From assembly GCA_021796315.1 (NCBI GenBank), contig JAJYOH010000170.1:1-10424 (forward strand): a stretch of DNA of 10,424 nt, written 5' to 3'. This stretch comes from Chloroflexota bacterium (GTDB taxonomy: Bacteria > Chloroflexota > Anaerolineae > Anaerolineales > Villigracilaceae). This document shows, one piece after another, positions 6,796 through 10,424 of this stretch (positions are counted from its first letter, which is position 1; each line of letters starts with the position of its first letter). The notes under the pieces were generated by a model that did no database searches, was not told the DNA's origin, and saw only the letters and a list, made by a program, of their open reading frames with translations. Position numbers and translations under genes: made by a program.

Positions 6796-7173
6796 ATGAA
6801 ACAGGTCACTAGGAATATCGACCCTGCTTCTGCACGCGACCTGCTCGAGCGGGTTCCACGCGCCTGCATCTGCTTTGCTGGTGATCACGGGCCACAGGCC
6901 CAGCCAGTCATAATGTTGTGGTTTGAAGGCCGTTACCTGGTGGGATTCCCTGAAGACGCTGCGTGCCAGCCAAGCCCTGGACAGGAGGCTGTTCTTCTCA
7001 TCGACGAAGGGATTTACTATTTCGACTTGCGCGCCATCTATATACGCGGCCAGGTCCGCCCGGCCGAGGTTCCCCCCAATGTGCCCTCCAGCCAAATATG
7101 GTTCGAGGTGGTCGCCGCAAAGACAGTCGCGTGGGATTATGGAATGATGCGAGCGGTGAAAAATGAAAGTTGA
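6796..7173 (+). CDS. Split-barrel FMN-binding-like protein (pyridoxamine 5'-phosphate oxidase-like family)
   Basis: The 125-residue protein follows the small split-barrel pattern: an N-terminal helix ARDLLERVPRACICFAGDHG, a QAQPVIMLWFEGRYLVGF hairpin (about residues 35-52), a central strand pair including EAVLLIDEGIYYFDLRAIYI and the closing WFEVVAAKTVAWDYG segment. These small proteins bind FMN, F420 or heme-type ligands, and many have no known substrate. GGTGGAG at 6782-6788, seven bases before ATG 6796, is a good ribosome binding site. The end overlaps the next gene by 11 bases, indicating co-translation and perhaps a heteromeric pair, as split barrels act as dimers. It is not a full PdxH (about 200-220 residues) and lacks a recognisable PLP-specific C-terminus. 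The family is moderately sure; the reaction is unknown. Confidence 0.65.
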   Translation: MKQVTRNIDPASARDLLERVPRACICFAGDHGPQAQPVIMLWFEGRYLVGFPEDAACQPSPGQEAVLLIDEGIYYFDLRAIYIRGQVRPAEVPPNVPSSQIWFEVVAAKTVAWDYGMMRAVKNES

Positions 7174-7648
7174 CGATCCTGTGGCGCTTGACATCCTAAA
7201 ACGATGCATGGTTGCACGCATTGCCACGCTTTCACGCAATGGGCGACCGAGCGTCAATCCGCTTTACTTTATCCATCTGGACGGGCTCATCTGGCTTGGC
7301 ACACCGGATTGGACGCTCTCAGTCCGCAACATCAAGGCAGATCCGCGCGTGAGTCTCCTCTTTGGGATCGAGCAGGACCTACATGACCAGCGGGTGTTGC
7401 GCATCAATGGCCGGGCGAGCGTGCGAAGTGACCGCCAGACACAGCAATCCTATGGCATACGAGTGGCGCGCAAATATATCCTGACGGCCGATGGGATTCG
7501 CAACTGGCTATCCCACCCTCGACAGCTCTGGCTGCGCCGTTACTATACCGCTCAAAGCGCACAAAAAGGTCACTCCTGCGTGATCGAAGTCATACCGGAG
7601 CAGGTCGAGTTGATTGTCCTAAAAGACAGTGAGAACGGCAAAAGATAA
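7163..7648 (+). CDS. Pyridoxamine 5'-phosphate oxidase family protein (FMN-binding split barrel)
   Basis: The 161-residue protein has the standard opening of the family: ILKRCMVARIATLSRNGRPS followed by VNPLYFIHLDGLIWLGT (about residues 11-47), then LSVRNIKADPRVSLLFGIEQ (52-71), where the RN..ADPRV stretch contacts the flavin or cofactor phosphate in related proteins, and VLRINGRASVRSD. The C-terminal part (WLRRYYTAQ, CVIEVIPEQVELI) fits a closing strand that lines the barrel. Members are flavin- or F420-dependent reductases/oxidases of often unknown substrate, or heme-binding proteins. The start at 7163 lies 11 bases inside the preceding gene; the local ribosome binding site (AGCGGTGA) is weak, which fits translational coupling. 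No vitamin B6 genes are nearby, so a PdxH role is not supported. Confidence 0.82.
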   Translation: MKVDDPVALDILKRCMVARIATLSRNGRPSVNPLYFIHLDGLIWLGTPDWTLSVRNIKADPRVSLLFGIEQDLHDQRVLRINGRASVRSDRQTQQSYGIRVARKYILTADGIRNWLSHPRQLWLRRYYTAQSAQKGHSCVIEVIPEQVELIVLKDSENGKR

Positions 7649-7798
7649 GGTGAGTATCCCTTGTTCCATTTCAACGACAGGGAGGCGCTTTGAGGCAAAT
7701 TTACGGTGTCACTTCCGGAATAAATCTGGTTAAATCCATAAGCTCAAAGGAGCAGCGAAATGTGTCGACGGGAAAGTCACTGATGTTTGCGGTTGGGT
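7649..7798. other. Short convergent intergenic gap
   Basis: This 150-base gap lies between the converging split-barrel and lplA genes. I see no open frame with coding features, and no strong hairpin with a T-run that would make a clear terminator for either side. Confidence 0.5.
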
Positions 7799-8884
7799 CT
7801 AAACAGACTGTGCGGGTGCGACCGCGTTCATGATTGCCGTTGTGAAATCCGCAGGCGTGACACCGGGAGATTGGATTTGCAGCCGGTAATACGCTTCTTC
7901 AATTTTGGATTTGAGCGTTTCAGGTGTGGCAGCGACGCCGCGCAGGGATTGTTCAAGCGCACCCAACGCAAAGGATGGAAGCAATGTGAAATCGCCAGAG
8001 ATGGTGACATCGTCAATGCGACCTTCGCGCAAACGGGCGATGACCCGGATCAAACCGCCCTGCGCCTTGAACGCCGCTTCGACAATGTGTACATCCTGAT
8101 GGATTTTCACGCCTTGCTGACGGAGTTGTCCCTTTTGATACAGCCACTCGTCGGACGTGAAGCGCGCGTCGATCTCCTGCGCCATCGCTTCCTCTTCGGG
8201 AGTCCATTCGCCTTCGTAGATTTCTGCTCCCAACGCTTCGGAAACTTTCTGCAGATACAAATCCTTGACCATGACACGATCAGGCGTGGAGCCGAGTTGC
8301 TCGGTCATCGTGGTCATATAGGCTTCGAGCGACTCGAAAATTTTGTCGCGCATTTTTTCCGATGGAACTTTCAACACTTGCGACATGGTCTTCTTGTCGA
8401 AGGTGTACATCAGACTGCCGACGAGAATCTCGGCAATGCCCATCTGCGCCGCGCCCGTGCCGCCGATCTTCTTGCCATTAACGTGCACATCGTTGATTGG
8501 ACGGTGATTGGCATTGATTCCCAGGGCTTGATATGTTTGCACAAGTGGGTCAATATAAAGTTTGAATCGTTCCTCGAGCGACGCAGGCAAATCTTCCTTG
8601 TGAAAAATCCATTGAGTGAAGAGCTGACCATTATCCAAATACACCGCGCCGCCGCCGACTTCGCGCCGATAGACGGGCAGATTGTGCTGGGCGCAGTAAT
8701 CCAGGTCAACTTCTTTTTGCATGTCCTGGTGGTAGCCAATAGACACGTACGGTCCGTTCGGCGAGACCATGATGATGGTGTTCGGTGTGTCTTGTTTCAT
8801 GGCGTACCCGACCGCGTGATAGACGGTCTGCGAGCGGAGCGGGGATACGTTTTCCATGTAGAGCAGACGGATTCTTTTGGGCAT
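7799..8884 (-). CDS. lplA: Lipoate-protein ligase A
   Basis: The 361-residue enzyme has both LplA domains. Catalytic part: residues about 1-260, with the lipoate/ATP-binding RREVGGGAVYLD (73-84), ND followed by NGKKIGGTGAAQ (131-147) containing the lysine (K139) equivalent to the catalytic lysine of E. coli LplA, and ILVGSLMYTFD. C-terminal accessory domain: about 265-350, with IRVIARLREGRIDDVTISGD. The full length means it should catalyse both lipoyl-AMP formation and transfer to a lysine of an acceptor protein. Two GcvH-like acceptors are encoded just upstream on the same strand and are probable substrates. AGGTGA (8893-8888 on the coding strand) precedes the ATG. A long open frame on the opposite strand across this gene is a codon-bias shadow. 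Confidence 0.93.
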   Translation of the reverse strand: MPKRIRLLYMENVSPLRSQTVYHAVGYAMKQDTPNTIIMVSPNGPYVSIGYHQDMQKEVDLDYCAQHNLPVYRREVGGGAVYLDNGQLFTQWIFHKEDLPASLEERFKLYIDPLVQTYQALGINANHRPINDVHVNGKKIGGTGAAQMGIAEILVGSLMYTFDKKTMSQVLKVPSEKMRDKIFESLEAYMTTMTEQLGSTPDRVMVKDLYLQKVSEALGAEIYEGEWTPEEEAMAQEIDARFTSDEWLYQKGQLRQQGVKIHQDVHIVEAAFKAQGGLIRVIARLREGRIDDVTISGDFTLLPSFALGALEQSLRGVAATPETLKSKIEEAYYRLQIQSPGVTPADFTTAIMNAVAPAQSV

Positions 8885-8904
8885 GAGTCACCTCGTTAAT
8901 TTAC

Positions 8905-8990
8905 GTCATTGCGAGGAGGGTCGAAGACCCGACGAAGCAATCCCCTCATTTACTGAGAGATTGCTTCGCCGCTTCGCGGCTCGCAATGAC
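8905..8990. repeat. Cloverleaf-shaped interspersed palindromic repeat, GTCATTGCGAG type
   Basis: Outer arms GTCATTGCGAG (8905-8915) and CTCGCAATGAC (8980-8990) are perfect. Inside are hairpin GGGTC-GAA-GACCC (8918-8930), a second stem CGAAGCAATC (8933-8942) with GATTGCTTCG (8959-8968), and hairpin GCCGC-TTC-GCGGC (8968-8980). This matches a widely dispersed bacterial MITE-like/REP-like element I recognise by sequence. It lies between lplA and the proximal gcvH-like gene, so it would be transcribed within the operon and could fold in the mRNA. No transposase is encoded. Confidence 0.85.
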
Positions 8991-8996
8991 ATGTCG

Positions 8997-9443
8997 TTAA
9001 TCAATACACCTCAAACAATTGACCTTCAACTCTTTGATTCTTTCCTTGTACTTTTCAACCGCTTCTGCGCCTGTCACCAGATGACCGCGTTCGTTTTCCA
9101 AATCTGTCGCTCGTACTTTTACGAGCCAGCCATCGGTGTATGGCTCTTTGTTGGCTAACAAAATGTTTCTTGCAAAACCTTCTTCGTTCGTCTCGATAAT
9201 CTCACACGAAAACGGAGCGGGGAAGGGACCGACCCATTTTGCGCTTTCAACGGTTGCCAACGGTTTGCCTTGCGCCACTTTTTTCCCAACATCCCGAAAA
9301 CTGATCGCCGCAAACTTTCCGCAGCGAGTCTGTGTAACATCGGTCATGCCGAGCGTGGCGATATCGCCATCGAAGCGAATCCACACATCGCGTTCGATGT
9401 CGTAAGTCAGGTCTTCGGGAATGTCGCAGGCGTAATAAATCAT
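8997..9443 (-). CDS. gcvH: GcvH-like lipoyl-carrier protein (copy 1)
   Basis: The 148-residue protein has the H-protein fold: an N-terminal CDIPEDLTYDIERDVWIRF segment, GDIATLGMTDVTQ, then the lipoyl hairpin ATVESAKWVGPFPAPFSCEI with K69 as the expected lipoylation site, and PYTDGWLVKV near the end. Normal glycine-cleavage H proteins have ESVKAAS; the KWVGP version is shared with the neighbouring copy. Unusual cysteines are present: C6, C41, one in FSCE, and a C-terminal pair C143/C146 (NCLRC), which may be redox-active or bind metal. No Shine-Dalgarno precedes ATG 9443; instead a palindromic repeat begins about 12 bases upstream, so initiation may be weak or leader-altered. A glycine-cleavage role is not supported by neighbours; a carrier for another lipoate-dependent complex is possible. 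Confidence 0.85.
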   Translation of the reverse strand: MIYYACDIPEDLTYDIERDVWIRFDGDIATLGMTDVTQTRCGKFAAISFRDVGKKVAQGKPLATVESAKWVGPFPAPFSCEIIETNEEGFARNILLANKEPYTDGWLVKVRATDLENERGHLVTGAEAVEKYKERIKELKVNCLRCID

Positions 9444-9455
9444 TTGTCATTCGTA

Positions 9456-9552
9456 AATAGAACACGGATTTTACGGATACCTCGGATTTCCACGAATTCT
9501 TTTTTAAATCATCCGCGCAAATCCGTTTCACCCGCGTTATCCGCGTTCTATT
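9456..9552. repeat. Imperfect palindromic repeat of the ATCCGCG type between the two gcvH-like genes
   Basis: Terminal arms AATAGAACACGGAT (9456-9469) and ATCCGCGTTCTATT (9539-9552) are inverted with one mismatch in 14. Between them are repeated CGGAT/ATCCG units (ACGGATA, CGGATTTC, ATCCGCGC, AATCCGTTT) and a T-run at 9500-9505. It fills nearly the whole 113-base gap and ends at the start of one gene and the stop of the other. It appears to be a non-coding, mobile-type dispersed repeat; mobility is inferred. Confidence 0.7.
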
Positions 9553-9556
9553 CGTA

Positions 9557-9994
9557 CTACTCGAAATTCAAATTCTGCTCTTCCATGAACTTCTGATACG
9601 CCGCGACCGCCGCTTCACCCGTCAGCAATGCCGCGCTTTCGCCGGCCCAGTCGGTTGGCTTGACTTTCACGAACCAGCCTTCGCCGTACGGATCATTGTT
9701 TATCAACGATGGCTTGGTTTTCATGGCTTCGTTCACTTCCACGATCTCACCCGTCACGGGCGACGTGACAGGTCCGACCCATTTGCCGCTTTCAAGCGTC
9801 CCCGCGCTTTTGCCTTTCTGCACTGTGCGCCCAACTTCCTTCGGCGTTGCATTCACAATGCCTTTTGCCAAATGCTGCGCCACATCGGTGATCCCAATCT
9901 TCACCGTGCCATCCGCTTCGGGCAATGCCCAAGCGTGTTTCTCCACCCAGTAGTAGAGATTTTCAGGAATGTTACATCCACGAACTGTTGCCAT
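9557..9994 (-). CDS. gcvH: GcvH-like lipoyl-carrier protein (copy 2)
   Basis: The 145-residue protein starts MATVRGCNIPENLYYWVEKH and continues with GTVKIGITDVAQHLA, the lipoyl hairpin GTLESGKWVGPVTSPVTGEI (expected lipoyl-lysine K71), VNEAMKTKPSLINNDPYGEG and WFVKV. The spacing is that of an H protein, but the modified site is ESGKWVGP and the N-terminus carries a GCNIPE motif with C7. As I recall, this resembles lipoate-binding proteins (LbpA) linked to sulfur-oxidising Hdr-like complexes; this needs a phylogeny. AGGAG at 10005-10001 lies six bases before ATG 9994. Copy 1 is a diverged paralogue (similar motifs, low identity elsewhere), so the two carriers may have separate partners. They are probably lipoylated by the LplA encoded downstream. 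Confidence 0.9.
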   Translation of the reverse strand: MATVRGCNIPENLYYWVEKHAWALPEADGTVKIGITDVAQHLAKGIVNATPKEVGRTVQKGKSAGTLESGKWVGPVTSPVTGEIVEVNEAMKTKPSLINNDPYGEGWFVKVKPTDWAGESAALLTGEAAVAAYQKFMEEQNLNFE

Positions 9995-10022
9995 GTCATT
10001 CTCCTAGTTGTCCTTCACCCCT

Positions 10023-10334
10023 TCACCCCTCTCCCAATGGGAGAGGGGACGGGGGCGAGGGTAAATTGTGTTCACCTTGAAGGTGATAAAGAAGTAGATC
10101 AAAAACGACGAGTCGAATTTCGTATTCATATTCTGACACAAAATTCGGGTCGCGGCGCGCCTTCTTTGTGACCTGTTCATAACTCGCGCCGCACACAGGA
10201 CACGTCACAATGTAGAACGTGTGACCCGTAAACTCATCCACGCGCGAACCCAGCGTATCACCATGATTCTCCGCCAGATGATTGTGGACTTCGGAACGTT
10301 TACCGCTAAAGCCGCAATAGGGACATGTGAACAT
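10023..10334 (-). CDS. Small protein with two C2H2 zinc-binding modules, tail from a palindromic repeat
   Basis: The 103-residue protein begins MFTCPYCGFSGKRSEVHNHL and has C4-C7 and H19-H24 (C-x2-C-x11-H-x4-H), a classical C2H2 pattern. A second set is C45-C48 with H84-H89 after a longer, 35-residue insert, so it may form a zinc ribbon-like fold instead. No enzymatic motif is seen; binding of nucleic acid or protein is possible. Residues about 91-103 (SPPSPLPLGEG) are encoded by the CCCTCTCCC/GGGAGAGGG palindrome and are not ancestral. The gene is 28 bases upstream of gcvH copy 2 on the same strand, making it the first gene visible in the lipoyl operon. The link to lipoate function is positional only. 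ATG 10334 has only a weak AGAAG upstream. Confidence 0.7.
   Translation of the reverse strand: MFTCPYCGFSGKRSEVHNHLAENHGDTLGSRVDEFTGHTFYIVTCPVCGASYEQVTKKARRDPNFVSEYEYEIRLVVFDLLLYHLQGEHNLPSPPSPLPLGEG
10026..10048. repeat. Palindromic interspersed repeat, CCCCTCTCCC/GGGAGAGGGG
   Basis: Arms CCCCTCTCCCA (10026-10036) and TGGGAGAGGGG (10038-10048) are perfect around a central A. Flanking C-rich and G-rich blocks (CACCCCTTCACCCC side, GACGGGGGCGAGGG side) belong to the same dispersed element, which is common in bacterial genomes. It forms the 3' end of the zinc-protein gene and could act as an mRNA hairpin before gcvH copy 2. Confidence 0.85.
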
Positions 10335-10347
10335 AAATCATATCTTC

Positions 10348-10403
10348 TGCGTAGCCGACGTTCTCTAACGTCGGCGGTGGCGCAAGAGAGCGCCGCCTAC
10401 GCA
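10348..10403. repeat. Second cloverleaf-shaped palindromic repeat, TGCGTAG type
   Basis: Outer arms TGCGTAG (10348-10354) and CTACGCA (10397-10403) enclose two hairpins: CCGACGTT-CTCT-AACGTCGG (10355-10374) and GGCGC-AAGAGA-GCGCC (10379-10394). Its sequence is unrelated to the repeat at 8905-8990, but the layout is alike. It sits directly upstream of the zinc-protein start, and the window ends 21 bases later. Confidence 0.8.
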
Positions 10404-10424
10404 TGGGTTGTCACATCCAATCCT

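Noticed and set aside
7787..8899. Long (370-codon) open frame on the + strand across lplA
   Set aside because: It is an antisense shadow: the minus-strand frame has all LplA motifs, while this product shows no family features and no ribosome binding site.

Overview
The window looks like a piece of a bacterial chromosome with moderate to high GC. Family content and repeat style suggest an Anaerolineae-type Chloroflexota: a CtaB-like prenyltransferase, a ClC transporter with CBS and TrkA_C domains, GcvH-like lipoyl carriers with an ES(A/G)KWVGP site, and many interspersed palindromes. That assignment is inference from recalled families; no marker gene is present. There are no rRNA, tRNA or CRISPR features, and no transposase.

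Layout. 1-2485 (+ strand): the C-terminal part of a SUMF1/formylglycine-generating-enzyme-fold protein that lacks the catalytic cysteine pair. It is followed by a tight three-gene run joined by 1-4 base overlaps: a heme o synthase-like prenyltransferase (ctaB), a seven-helix membrane protein, and a small two-helix membrane protein broken by a single-base frameshift. 2390-2866 (- strand): a remnant of the C-terminus of penicillin-binding protein 1C, overlapping the end of the frameshifted gene. 2890-5909 (- strand): a two-gene operon, a LacI-family regulator followed with a 1-base overlap by a ClC transporter. It is preceded by a perfect 40-bp palindrome centred on AAAACGTTTT that carries the probable -10 box, so autoregulation is likely. 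5950-6244 has no convincing gene. 6245-6736 (+) encodes an AT-rich five-helix membrane protein. 6796-7648 (+) holds two overlapping genes for split-barrel (pyridoxamine-phosphate-oxidase-like) proteins.

7799-10334 (- strand) is the most coherent functional module. In transcription order it has a small two-module C2H2 zinc protein, two divergent GcvH-like lipoyl-carrier proteins, and a full-length lipoate-protein ligase A. The ligase probably lipoylates the two carriers. No gcvT or gcvP is present, and the carrier site resembles that recalled for lipoate-binding proteins of sulfur-metabolic Hdr-like systems rather than the usual ESVKAAS, so a role outside glycine cleavage is plausible but unproven. 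Every gap in this module is occupied by a different palindromic repeat: two cloverleaf-shaped elements at 8905-8990 and 10348-10403, an ATCCGCG-type inverted repeat at 9456-9552, and a CCCTCTCCC/GGGAGAGGG element at 10026-10048 that has been absorbed into the end of the zinc protein's reading frame.
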